Of a stretch of 17,312 nt of DNA, positions 7,120 to 14,118 are shown in pieces. This DNA is from DASXRA01 sp036506155 (GTDB lineage: Bacteria; Actinomycetota; Actinomycetes; Mycobacteriales; Jatrophihabitantaceae): NCBI GenBank assembly GCA_036506155.1, contig DASXSF010000026.1:1-17312 (forward strand), given 5' to 3'. A model generated the notes under the pieces. That model was not told the DNA's origin. It saw nothing but the letters and a program-made list of their open reading frames with translations, and searched no databases. The first letter of the stretch is position 1. Each line of letters opens with the position of its first letter. The translations under genes were made by a program, and so were the position numbers.

Positions 7120-7840
7120 GTGACGGTTGATGACCGCCCGTCGCGCGTCTTGGACGCCGTGGACGATTCCGCGCCGGAGCTGGTGATGTTCCTCGCCGGC
7201 CTCGTCCGGATGCCGAGAGTCGGCGGCACCCCGTCGAGAACAGCGCTTAAGTGCACCTCGCGGGCGTGTTCGACCGCGCCGGGCTGGACGTCGACCACTG
7301 GCAACTGCCGCTCGCGCAGCTGATCGCCGAGCCGGACTTCCCTGGCTGTCGCACCACACCGGGCGTCGATGTCGACCGCGACGAGCCCTGGGGGCTGGTC
7401 GGCCGGCTGCCCGGGCGGGCGGCCGGTCGCTCATGCTGGGCGGCCACGTCGACGTGGTGCCGCCGGAGGCGATCCCGCGACCTGGACCGGTCGTGATCCG
7501 TACTCCGCTCGCGTCGACGGCGGCACGCGCTATGGACGCGGAGCCTGCGACATGAAGGCCGGCCTGACTGCGGTGCTGTTCGCGGTGCGCGCGCTGGCTC
7601 GCAGCTGTGTACCCCTGGGCGGTGACCTGCTGCTGGCCAGCGTCCAGGGCGAGGAGGACGGCGGCTCGGTACGCGCTGATCCGCCGCGGCTGGTGCGCCG
7701 ACGCGTGCGTGATCCCTGAGCGGACTGTCCTCGAGATCGTCCCGGCAACTGCTGGCGCGCGGACCTTCCGGCTGCGTGTGCGTGGACGGGCCACGCATGC
7801 GGCGGGCGTGTCGGCTCAGCACCGGGCGATGAAGTCGATT
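7120..7840 (+). pseudogene. M20 family peptidase/deacetylase (ArgE/DapE type), shattered
   Basis: An M20 zinc hydrolase gene can be followed through all three forward frames. It starts at GTG 7120 (LDAVDDSAPELVMFLAGLVR) in frame 1, changes frame near 7225 and meets a TAA at 7248-7250, and then reads AGVFDRAGLDVDHWQLPLAQ. It shifts again near 7420 into SLMLGGHVDVVPP, which carries the first metal-binding His/Asp, then again near 7465 into GDPATWTGRDPYSARVDGGT and YGRGACDMKAG (bridging Asp). ASVQGEEDGG (the catalytic Glu pair) follows. After another shift near 7670 it reads ALIRRGWCADACVIPE and RVRGRATHAAGVSA. It ends abruptly near 7840, where an opposite-strand fragment begins; the C-terminal third of the family is missing. 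With at least four frame changes and one stop it is clearly dead. The long minus-strand frames over this region are shadows. Confidence 0.85.
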
Positions 7841-7844
7841 CTTT

Positions 7845-8045
7845 CACCGCGCCGAGCGGGACGATGCTGATGCTTGCCTGGTCCGGGCGGAAACCGAGGT
7901 AGCCGTCCGAGCCCAGTCGCCGGGTCTCCTCGGCGAACGACGTCAGGTCGGAGCCGAACCGGCCGTAGGCGCCGTGCAGCGGCTACAGGTGGCTGGCGTC
8001 GAAGTCGATGGTTGCCTGTTGGATAAGGTGAATGGTTACGTGCAT
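7845..8045 (-). pseudogene. Unidentified coding fragment with in-frame TAG
   Basis: Reading the minus strand from ATG 8045 gives MHVTIHLIQQATIDFDASHL, a TAG at 7985-7983, then PLHGAYGRFGSDLTSFAEET, RRLGSDGYLGFRPDQASISI and VPLGA. The codons after the stop are almost all G/C-ending and the residues look protein-like, which supports a real former gene. The match ends near 7845, exactly where the forward-strand M20 remnant ends, suggesting a recombination join. I do not recognise the family. There is no ribosome binding site before the ATG, so the true start may differ. It is followed upstream on the same strand by the RGCVC-type gene (stop 8126). Confidence 0.5.
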
Positions 8046-8125
8046 GCGGGCGGGGGGGCGGTCTCGGTCATCTGCTCATCATGGGCCGTGCGGCCAGGCC
8101 ACGTCGGTGCTGGTCCGGTGGTGGA

Positions 8126-8350
8126 TCACGGGAAACGGTGCGCCGAGGCCGGGTCCTGTTCGACGTCGACCGTGTCGCCGCGGCATATGCAGTGGCGGGT
8201 GAGCGCCATCCGTTGGGTGGCTTCGCAGTACCGTCGGCCGACCTGATCGTGGAGCGCGACGGGGTGCGGGCAGGAATCGCACATCGGGTTCTCGTCGGTG
8301 GCGGGCTCGGTAGTGTGTCGAAGCTGAACGTGCAGCTCGGTGGTGGCCAT
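8126..8350 (-). CDS. RGCVC-like small Cys/His-rich protein
   Basis: This encodes 74 residues with the pattern C24-x2-C27-x-H29, H34-D35, C42-x-A-T45, and R52-x-C54-x-C56-R57, seen as MCDSCPHPVALHD, RRYCEATQ and RHCICRG. It matches my memory of a small actinobacterial family named after an RGCVC signature near the C terminus; here the signature is RHCICRG. The spaced Cys/His residues suggest zinc (or possibly an iron-sulfur cluster) binding, with an unknown role. The start at ATG 8350 follows an AGGA seven or so bases upstream; the longer open frame reaching 8704 lies antisense to the cold-shock gene and is rejected. It is transcribed divergently from the cold-shock gene. Confidence 0.6.
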   Translation of the reverse strand: MATTELHVQLRHTTEPATDENPMCDSCPHPVALHDQVGRRYCEATQRMALTRHCICRGDTVDVEQDPASAHRFP

Positions 8351-8651
8351 CGTGGAATCCTGGCGACCCGTCAATAGGGTCCTATGCGTGTCGCCGCGGC
8401 GAGGCTGACCGGGCGTCAGCGATGACGAGCCGCGGTGCGTCGACTGTACGCGGGAACCATGCACGAGCTTCAGCCGTTGGACGAGACGGTCGCAGGTTTT
8501 GTGTTCGTGGTTTGCAACCGCGCCCGCGGAACTAGGTTTCCGCGGGCGTCGTGCTTTTCCGATCAGGCAGGGCAGGGCGCTGCAGGGGATTTGCGGCCCA
8601 GGCCTCGCATCGTGCGGGGCTGCCCACCCTCTCCTGAAAGGAGATCCCCAC
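8351..8651. other. Divergent intergenic region upstream of the cold-shock gene
   Basis: No gene is visible. It contains the hairpin at 8521-8548 and should hold promoters for both flanking genes. The last 100 bases are probably the 5' leader of the cold-shock mRNA. Confidence 0.4.
8521..8548 (+). terminator. Strong hairpin in front of the cold-shock gene
   Basis: CGCCCGCGGAA, loop CTAGGT, TTCCGCGGGCG is a perfect 11-base-pair inverted repeat, followed by TCGTGCTTTTCC. It could be a terminator for a short upstream transcript or a structured part of the cold-shock leader; the weak T-run and the 103-base distance to the start codon allow both. Confidence 0.5.
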
Positions 8652-8858
8652 ATGGCACAGGGAACTGTGAAGTGGTTCAACGCCGAGAAGGGCCTCGGCT
8701 TCATTGCCGTGGATGGCGGCGGGGCGGACGTGTTCGTGCACTACTCCGCGATCGCCGATACCGGCGGCTACCGCAGCCTCGCCGAGGACCAGCGGGTCGT
8801 CTTCGAGACCACCCAAGGCCCGAAGGGTCCGCAGGCCACCGACGTTCGCGTCCTGTGA
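8652..8858 (+). CDS. cspA: Cold-shock protein (CspA family)
   Basis: This encodes a 68-residue single cold-shock domain, the normal length for actinobacterial CspA proteins. It binds single-stranded nucleic acid and acts as an RNA chaperone in the cytoplasm. The RNP1-like motif is KGLGFIAV and the RNP2-like motif is DVFVHYS; the N terminus GTVKWFNAEKGLGFI is the classic signature. The ATG at 8652 is preceded by AAGGAG at 8638-8643, eight bases away. A perfect terminator hairpin follows at 8893. The 11-base-pair hairpin 100 bases upstream may be part of its leader. Close relatives often have KGFGFI and FVHFS, and this copy has Leu and Tyr in those positions, which is a common variant. Cold induction is not visible in the sequence. 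Confidence 0.97.
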   Translation: MAQGTVKWFNAEKGLGFIAVDGGGADVFVHYSAIADTGGYRSLAEDQRVVFETTQGPKGPQATDVRVL

Positions 8859-8892
8859 TCACTGCCGCCACCGGCGTCGCGGCTGATCTCGC

Positions 8893-8920
8893 GCCTCCCA
8901 CCCGGCAACGGGTGGGAGGC
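8893..8920 (+). terminator. Terminator of the cold-shock gene
   Basis: GCCTCCCACCCG, loop GCAA, CGGGTGGGAGGC is a perfect 12-base-pair stem with a stable GNRA-type loop, 34 bases after the cspA stop. It has no long T-run, as usual in high-GC Actinobacteria. The desaturase remnant starts only 17 bases later. Confidence 0.88.
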
Positions 8921-8937
8921 CTCCTCCGCCGGGCGGC

Positions 8938-9465
8938 ATGACTCTCGCGCCGCCTGCCTCCGTTGTCGCCGGTCGGGGAAGTGACTACGCGCCGCTGGCC
9001 AACCAGATCAAGCAAGCCCGCCTGCTTCGTCGCAGACCCGGTTACTACTCGGCGAAGATCGCGGTCACCGCCGGACTGTTCGCCGCCGGCTGGACGGGCT
9101 TCGCGCTGCTCGGACGTTCCTGGTACCAGTTGCTGATCGCCGCGTTCCTGGCGATCGCGTTCACGCAGATCGCGTTCCTCGGCCACGACGCCGGGCACCG
9201 GTAGATCTTCGCCACCCGCAAGGCCAACGACCTGCTCGGCTTCGTGCACGGCAACCTGCTCCTGGGGCTCTCGTTCGGCTGGTGGATCCGACAAGCACGC
9301 CCGCCACCACGCGCATCCCAACACCGACGGCGTCGATCCCGACATCGGCGAGGGCGCGCTCGCGTTCACGCTCACGCAGGCGCACGGCCGCAGGTCGACC
9401 CTCGGCCGGATGGTCGCCCGCCACCAGGCCTGGCTGTTCTTCCCGATGCTGCTGCTGGAAGCACG
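8938..9465 (+). pseudogene. Membrane fatty-acid desaturase, truncated and frameshifted
   Basis: The gene starts at ATG 8938 (SDYAPLANQIKQARLLRRRP) with two hydrophobic helices and reaches the first histidine box FLGHDAGHR. There an in-frame TAG (9202-9204) interrupts; the family has Gln, so CAG to TAG is likely. Reading resumes with IFATRKANDLLGFVHGNLLL and GLSFGWWI. One extra C at about 9288 shifts the frame, after which DKHARHHAHPNTDGVDPDIG carries the second histidine box, followed by RHQAWLFFPMLLLE. At about 9465 the sequence switches to an IS6-type transposase on the other strand. The second half, with the third histidine box, is missing and does not resume after the IS. Membrane di-iron acyl desaturases of this type insert double bonds in lipid acyl chains; this copy cannot work. 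Confidence 0.88.
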
Positions 9466-10068
9466 AACGCATGGCCGAGTGCGAGCGTTCGGGCCGAGCG
9501 GATCCGTTTGAGTCCGCGCATCGGTCGCAGCCTCGCCTTGAGCCTGCCATGGTCGGCCTCGATGACGTTGTTGGCGTGCCGCTCGAGTAGGTGCCGCGCG
9601 GCAGGCACGACTTCGTCGATCACGCGCGGGTAGACGGGTGCTCGATCGGTCGTAACCTCGACCGGCGCCGTGCCGAACGTCATAGCGCGGATGAAGAAAG
9701 CCCGCGCCGCCGCATCTCGGCGCTCGCAGACCAGCACGTCGATGACCTGCCCGTGCTGATCGACGGCCCGGTAGAGGTAGGTCCAGCGGCCGGCAACCTT
9801 GACATACGTTTCGTCGGCGAACCAACGATCCCCGACGGCGTGTCGGCTCGGGCTGCGCGGCGTCGATGAACTCCGGCGTGAACGTTTGTACCCACCGGTA
9901 GACCGTCACGTGATCCACTGTGATGCCACGTTCAGCGACCAGCTCCTCGACGTCCCGGTAAGACAGGCCGTAGCGCAACTACCAGCGCACCGCTACCGCG
10001 ATCACCTCCCGCGGGAACCGATAACCCGCAGCCGCAGACGCGGACAAAGACGAAGACAACTTAGTCAC
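9465..10068 (-). pseudogene. IS6-family transposase, decayed
   Basis: From GTG 10068 the minus strand reads TKLSSSLSASAAAGYRFPRE, VIAVAVRW, then a TAG (where Tyr is expected), then LRYGLSYRDVEELVAERGIT and VYRWVQTFTPEFIDAA. An indel near 9850 (CAGCCCGAGC) changes frame, and the DDE domain follows: GDRWFADETYVKVAGRWTYL (first Asp), VTTDRAPVYPRVIDE (second Asp) and NVIEADHGRLKARLRPMRGL (Glu). It ends at LALGHAFV, about 25 residues short of a complete protein. The catalytic triad is preserved in the remnant, but the stop, the frameshift and the lost C terminus make it inactive. A complete C terminus of a similar transposase appears at 17236-17312. Confidence 0.88.
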
Positions 10069-10096
10069 GGCTCAGTCTCGCCGACCACGCACGGCG

Positions 10097-10117
10097 ACGA
10101 CCAACGCAACAGAGCCC
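10097..10117 (-). repeat. IS6-type terminal inverted repeat
   Basis: On the reverse strand the end reads GGGCTCTGTTGCGTTGGTCG, with the GGCTCTGTTGC start typical of IS6-family ends. It lies 29 bases before the transposase start at 10068. Confidence 0.75.
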
Positions 10118-10171
10118 GGTGGATCAACTCGTCCTGATCTGGGCGACGGTCGGCTTCGCTAGCACGTCGGG

Positions 10172-10606
10172 TCAGTGTCCACGAATCCGGGTAACTTCGA
10201 CCCGAAGCTCGGTCGGATAAGCGGAACTGAAGGCCTCTAGGGTGCCGCTGACGCGGAGCATGTCGTTGCGGTACTTGCCGACGTACGCACCGGCCCGGTG
10301 TGGCGGGGTCGCGCTGCCGAGGATTACGGCCCGCCCGGTCAGCACGACGATGTCGCCGCCGCGTCCGTTGCCGTCGAAGTGCAGCGACACCCTCGGGTTG
10401 GCACGGAGGTGGTCGAGCCGCCTTGCCTGCGGACGGCTGTAGATCAGGACGCTGGTTGCCCAGTCCCACAGGAACCAGACCGGGTTGGGCTGCGGGGTGC
10501 CGTCACGCCCGACCGTGGTGAACCAGACGACGCGCTCCTCGCGCAGGCGGTGACGTACGCGCTCGCCGAACGGGCTCGCCGGATCGGGCAGGACGGTGCT
10601 GCTCAC
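10172..10606 (-). CDS. PPOX class flavin/F420-dependent oxidoreductase (Rv3369-like)
   Basis: This encodes 144 residues with the split-barrel fold of the pyridoxamine 5'-phosphate oxidase superfamily. Family features are VVWFTTVGRDGTPQPNPVWF near residues 26-46, the strand DWATSVLIYSRPQARRLDHL, NPRVSLHFDGNGRGGDIVVL and GRAVILG; the C terminus carries KYRNDMLRVSG. Such proteins form cytoplasmic dimers that bind FMN or F420. I recall that actinobacterial proteins with this pattern are placed in a probable F420-dependent Rv3369 group; the cofactor cannot be read from sequence alone. It starts at GTG 10606; no ribosome binding site is seen, but TAACGT (10618-10613) lies six bases upstream, which suggests a leaderless mRNA. 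The gene is intact and next to the IS6 remnant; the space to the IS end is only 54 bases. Confidence 0.9.
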   Translation of the reverse strand: MSSTVLPDPASPFGERVRHRLREERVVWFTTVGRDGTPQPNPVWFLWDWATSVLIYSRPQARRLDHLRANPRVSLHFDGNGRGGDIVVLTGRAVILGSATPPHRAGAYVGKYRNDMLRVSGTLEAFSSAYPTELRVEVTRIRGH

Positions 10607-10612
10607 GGCGGT

Positions 10613-10618
10613 ACGTTA
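10613..10618 (-). promoter_or_regulatory. Candidate -10 of the PPOX gene
   Basis: TAACGT on the minus strand lies six bases before the GTG start, placing the transcript start at the start codon. No Shine-Dalgarno sequence is present, consistent with leaderless translation. No good -35 was found. Confidence 0.4.
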
Positions 10619-10659
10619 GCCGGTTCCGTCCAGATCAGCTGAGAACGCATCCGTGCTGC

Positions 10660-11005
10660 CCTGCGGCGGCGTCGTGATCGTGTCGGCTGGGTGTCGATGC
10701 CGAGGAGCCCGAACAGCGACGGGCCGCTGCCGAGGAGACATGTACGAGGTGGAGGACCAGCCGGTCGAGGAGTCCGGTACGCAGGCACTGCTGGGGTGAC
10801 GTTGATGCCGTGCGGTAGCAGCTCCTTCGTCGCCGGGCAGCGCCTCTCGCCTGGGCGACGGCCGACTCGACGCCTTCGGTGACGAAGGCATACCTTCCCG
10901 TACTCTCGGGACCCAGTCCTGCGGCTCATGGATGAGGATGAACACCGGTGTGCCGTGGCGGTCGTCGCCCTAGTCGTACACCAGGGTGTTGCCACGGCAG
11001 AACGA
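10660..11005 (-). pseudogene. Dihydrofolate reductase family (RibD C-terminal type), decayed
   Basis: The minus strand carries scattered pieces of a RibD_C/DHFR-like reductase in three frames. GNTLVYD is followed by a TAG (where Trp is probable), then GDDRHGTPVFILIHEPQDWV. After a shift near 10890 comes YAFVTEGVESAVAQAR; a degraded stretch is followed by RTGLLDRLVLHLV, and after another shift LLGSGPSLFGLLGIDTQPT. The family usually reads ...PVFVLTH..., TFVTDGIE.A...A, AGLLDEL.LH..PVLLG.G..LF, so the order is preserved but the NADPH-site glycine motif (GG) is lost. The N-terminal half is missing. Such proteins reduce pterin- or riboflavin-like substrates, but many members are uncharacterised; this copy is dead. 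Confidence 0.72.
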
Positions 11006-11257
11006 CGAATCCCGCAGCCCTCGGGGCGATACGCCGGGCTCGCGAGGGAAAACTAAGCTTGTCACGCGCCTCCCTCTCGGCACGTCTGGACCCCAAATCG
11101 GTCGTGCCAGCGTAAATGAGTAGCGGGGCTGCTTCCGTCTATCCGCGCGGTTCGCGGCGTGCATGCGCGCCGCGACGTGACCCTGGTGTTCGTGCACGGG
11201 AGGCAGTCGGTGCGCAGTTGCCCGCGTCTCACTCGATTGATCGTCCCGCTCCCTGTT
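11006..11257. other. Gap between reductase remnant and esterase
   Basis: No recognisable gene is present. Open frames here on the minus strand (11062-11337, 10970-11197) are Arg/Thr-rich with no family signature. No terminator for the esterase is obvious. Confidence 0.35.
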
Positions 11258-12223
11258 TTACATGCTCGCGGCGTCGTCGCGGTCCGGCGCTCGCTGCACC
11301 TGGTCGGCGTGGTAGCGCATCCAGTCGCCGAGCTCACTGTGCAGCCGTCGTGAGCCGGCGACGGCCCCGGTCATCTGGAAGAAGCCGTGGATCATCCCTT
11401 GATATCGGCGCAACTCGACCTGCACGCCGGCCTCGCGCAGGTTCTCGGCGTGGCGTTCGCCCTCGTCGCGTAACGGATCGCATTCTGCGGTCACGATCAG
11501 CGTGGCGGGTAGGTCGCCGAGACCGGCGTCGAAAAGCGGTGACACCCGCGGCGAGCGCCGATCGAGGCCCGGTGGTAAGTATTGGTCGAAGTACCACCGT
11601 GACTTCTCCCTTGAGAAGCCATAGCCACTGGCGAACTGGTCGTAGGAAGCTGAACTCGCGGTCGCGTCGAGCATCGGGTAGATGAGTACCTGAAACGACG
11701 GTGGCACACCCTCGCGGGTCAGCGCGTGGGTGACGGTTGCCGCGAGGTTGCCGCCCGAACTGTCACCGGCCACCCCGGGTGCGGCGGGTGCCGCGCCCAG
11801 CGTACGTGCGTCGGCATTGAGCCATCGCGCTACGGCAAGTGCATCCTCGACGGCGGCAGGAAACGGGTGTTCCGGGGCAAGTCGGCACTCAGGCGACACG
11901 ATCAGGCAGCCGCTGGACAGGGCCAGCTCGCGCGACGGCGCGTTGTAGCCTTCGCGGCCGATCACGAAGCCGCCGCCATGCAAGAACAGCACGGGATGCA
12001 GCAGTCCCGGTCCCGGCCGATACACCCGGACGGGCAGCGGGCCCGCCGGGCCCATGACCTCGACATCCTCGACGCGATGCAGCGCACCGGGATCCCGCTG
12101 CAGCGTGAGCACACCGAGATCGTCCTCGCGCACGGCACGCGCGGTCAGCTCACCGACCGGCACACTCGGCTCGGCCGCCCACTGATCAAGCAGCTTGCGA
12201 ACATCTGGCTCAAGCCGTGTCAC
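11258..12223 (-). CDS. Alpha/beta hydrolase, HSL-type esterase
   Basis: This encodes 321 residues, the usual size of hormone-sensitive-lipase family esterases, which hydrolyse carboxylic esters. The oxyanion-hole motif is LFLHGGGFVIG near residue 80. The nucleophile elbow is GVAGDSSGGNLAA near residue 153, with Ser in GDSSGG. The acid residue is in ECDPLRDEGERHAENLREAG near residue 250, and the catalytic His is in MIHGFF near residue 284. All catalytic residues are present. There is no signal peptide, so the enzyme is probably cytoplasmic. The start is GTG 12223 (TRLEPDVRKLLDQWAAEPSV). No ribosome binding site is seen, but the upstream MFS gene ends only 32 bases before on the same strand, so the two probably formed one transcript. 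The substrate is unknown; an exported-compound or detoxification role with the MFS pump is inference. Confidence 0.93.
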   Translation of the reverse strand: MTRLEPDVRKLLDQWAAEPSVPVGELTARAVREDDLGVLTLQRDPGALHRVEDVEVMGPAGPLPVRVYRPGPGLLHPVLFLHGGGFVIGREGYNAPSRELALSSGCLIVSPECRLAPEHPFPAAVEDALAVARWLNADARTLGAAPAAPGVAGDSSGGNLAATVTHALTREGVPPSFQVLIYPMLDATASSASYDQFASGYGFSREKSRWYFDQYLPPGLDRRSPRVSPLFDAGLGDLPATLIVTAECDPLRDEGERHAENLREAGVQVELRRYQGMIHGFFQMTGAVAGSRRLHSELGDWMRYHADQVQRAPDRDDAASM

Positions 12224-12255
12224 GTAACGGCAGCCTACGGAAGAGTCCCCTCAGA

Positions 12256-13409
12256 TCAGCCGCCTTGCCGGGCGGGTATGAGCGCGGCGGCCAGCACGGC
12301 CGCGGTCAGGGCGAACGCGGTGGTGTAGCCGGCCCACCCAACCAGCAGGCCGACGCCGACGGCGCCGACCCCCATCCCGCCGTCGGAGGCGATGTTCCAC
12401 AGCGCGCTCACCCGGCCAAACTCCGATTGCGGCACCCGTTCGAGCATCACGGCCAGGGTCGTGTTCTGCGCCACGCCGAACCCCATCCCAAACAACCCCA
12501 TACCCGCGATCACTGCAAGCGGGCTGCCCACCCAGACCAATGCTGGCCGTGCCGAGCGCCGCTGCTAGCACGGCGGGCACGAGCAGGCGGGAGAACCCGT
12601 GGCGGTCGCCGTACCGGCCCGCAGCCCAGCGCGCGACGGGGGTGAGACTGGCCTGGGCCAGCAGCGCCACCGCGGCGAACTGCCGCGAGCTGGCCGGCAC
12701 GGCCAGCGGCAGAAACGTCACTACCACACCGGCGGCCAGCATCACGGCGGCGAAGACCACGGCCGGGCGGACGGGGCCAGGCACGCGGAATGTGCCCAGG
12801 ACCGCGCCGTGGCGCTGCACCTCGGCCCGACGGGCCGGCAGGCCGATGGTGGCGAGCAGCCCGGCCAGCGGCAGCGCAGCACCGGCCAGGAACACCGGAG
12901 GGTAGCCGACGTGGCCGGTCAGCCACACCCCCAGCGGCAGGCACGCAACGGCAGGCGCACCCGCGGCGACGCCATACACCCCTAGCCCTTCGCCCCGGCG
13001 CTCGGCGGGGACGATCTCGGCCGCCAGTGCAGTGCCGGCCACGAGCACGATCCCGAGCCCAGCCCCGCGCGCGAGGCTGGCCGCCAGCACGAGGGGAAGG
13101 GTCGGCGAGGTGGCCAGCGTGGCCGCCGGCGCCCCGAGCAAGATCAGCCCCAGGGCCATGACCGCCCGGTAGCCGACCCGGGCGACCATGCGCGGCACCG
13201 CCAGCTCCGGCAGCACGGTGGACAGCATCATCGCGCCGGTGGACTGGCCGACGCCCGCACCGTCCGCCCCGGCCGTGGCGGCGTAGAGCGGGACGACCGG
13301 CAGCGGCAGGCAAAAGCCCGACAGCGAGCCGACCGCAAACAACCAACTCGAGGGTCCGGTGTCCGATCAGCAAGGCCGGCCAGAGCCGAGCGGTGGGAGC
13401 GATCCACAT
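12256..13409 (-). pseudogene. MFS transporter, two frameshifts
   Basis: The gene encodes a 12-helix major facilitator of about 380 residues. From ATG 13409 it reads MWIAPTARLWPALLIG and LELV, then a tandem CAACCAAC (13340-13347) shifts the frame; deleting one four-base unit joins it to FAVGSLSGFCLPLPVVPLYA. The next frame covers most helices (GAMMLSTVLPELAVPRMVAR, then RGAGLGIVLVAGTALAAEIV, PAERRGEGLGVYG, and VARWAAGRYGDRHGFSR) as far as LAAALGTASI near 12545. A second shift leads into LVWVGSPLAVIAGMGLFGMG and the end ALIPARQGG at 12256. The pattern of the D/E-R-R.GEGLG motif fits drug:H+ antiporter-like exporters. A shorter frame starting at TTG 13342 exists, but its stop lies only eight codons upstream, so the two-shift reading is preferred. 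It precedes the esterase on the same strand by 32 bases. Confidence 0.85.
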
Positions 13410-13472
13410 ATATGACCGCTGGCCTGAGGCTGCATCGCTGCATCGCTGAGGTCTGCGGCTACCCTGAAAAGC

Positions 13473-13838
13473 ATGGGTCAGTCCGCGTCTGAGCTGCCTG
13501 CCGACACCCTGGCCAACGCCGTTGACAACGCCTGCCACGGTGTCGTAACGCACATCACCATCAAGAACCAGCACGCGGCCGCGATCGTCCCCGAATCTAC
13601 CCTGGCGATGTCGGAGCTCCTTGCTGTGTTGCTGACCAATGAGATGGCTGCCGATGCTCTCCCCGCGGTTCTGCCGGCGGCGTTTCCCTGGGCTGGTTCC
13701 CTCCCAGATGATCACCTGAACGCGTTCGCGGGCGAGCTGCGCGAGGCCGTCGTGGCCAAGTCGCACGAGCGGGTAGAGCGCGTTCTGACTGACTGGCAGG
13801 CCGTCGCGGACGTTCGCGCTGGAACGCGCTCAACATGA
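13473..13838 (+). CDS. Phd/YefM-like antitoxin domain protein, orphan
   Basis: This encodes 121 residues. The first 45 resemble Phd/YefM antitoxins, whose N-terminal domain binds DNA: SASELPADTLANAVDNACHG followed by VVTHITIKNQHAAAIVPEST, the pattern S-A-x-E...VTHIT.....AAIVP. The rest (LLAVLLTNEMAADALPAVLP, then ELREAVVAKSHERVERVLTD) is helical and would be a toxin-binding or dimerisation region longer than a normal Phd tail. The C terminus VRAGTRST looks unlike family proteins and may come from a join, because an opposite-strand fragment ends at 13830. The start at ATG 13473 has no strong ribosome binding site (AAAAGC precedes it). No toxin gene follows: downstream lies opposite-strand debris. 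It might therefore be an orphan antitoxin left after loss of the toxin. Identification is moderately confident. Confidence 0.65.
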   Translation: MGQSASELPADTLANAVDNACHGVVTHITIKNQHAAAIVPESTLAMSELLAVLLTNEMAADALPAVLPAAFPWAGSLPDDHLNAFAGELREAVVAKSHERVERVLTDWQAVADVRAGTRST

Positions 13839-13960
13839 GACGGCGTCGATCTGGGAACTGACCGCGGCGTACTCATCGGCGACAACCCGGTTGGCGATGC
13901 GCGCACAGATCAGCCGCGCAGCCGGATCCCCTAGGTGCGCGCGCTCATGGCCGATGTCCG
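13830..13960 (-). pseudogene. Unidentified C-terminal coding scrap
   Basis: The minus strand ends with LGDPAARLICARIANRVVAD and EYAAVSSQIDAV before a TGA at 13830-13832. The codons are GC3-rich and the residues are protein-like, but no family was recognised. It overlaps the last bases of the antitoxin gene in the opposite direction. The long frame that connects it to 14726 passes through the decayed tetR in wrong frames, so it is not one gene with it. Confidence 0.35.
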
Positions 13961-14118
13961 TGCGTTGAACTCGACTTTCGGCTACGTGGGAAGGGTGAGC
14001 GCACTGAGACGGCTGCTCCTCCGTTCGAGGACGGCGGCGAGGACGCTCTGTTGCGCGAGCTCGTGGGAAGGATCCCTGGGAAGCACCGCCGAATATCCGG
14101 CGCTTGCTGTGTAACTGG

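Larger units (their letters stand above)
9465..10117 (-). mobile_element. IS6-family insertion sequence remnant
   Basis: This element contains the decayed transposase gene (9465-10068) and keeps its right end at 10117, where the reverse strand begins GGGCTCTGTTGCGTTGGTCG, a typical IS6-family inverted repeat. The left end is gone: the transposase stops near GHAFV, the point where the desaturase sequence joins. No 8-bp target duplication can be checked because one end is lost. Confidence 0.85.

Noticed and set aside
6784..7794. 336-codon minus-strand gene antisense to the M20 remnant
   Set aside because: Arg-rich composition typical of shadows in high-GC DNA; the plus strand carries the recognisable M20 motifs.
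7983..10980. Repeated in-frame TAG codons in several broken genes, suggesting TAG recoding
   Set aside because: The same genes also carry frameshifts and lost ends, one has TAA instead, and TAG serves as a normal stop elsewhere; ordinary decay explains it.
12510..13766. 418-codon minus-strand open frame
   Set aside because: It is a frame shadow of the MFS gene (Arg/Gly/Pro-rich) extended antisense into the antitoxin gene; only its short segment at 13350-13409 belongs to the MFS start.
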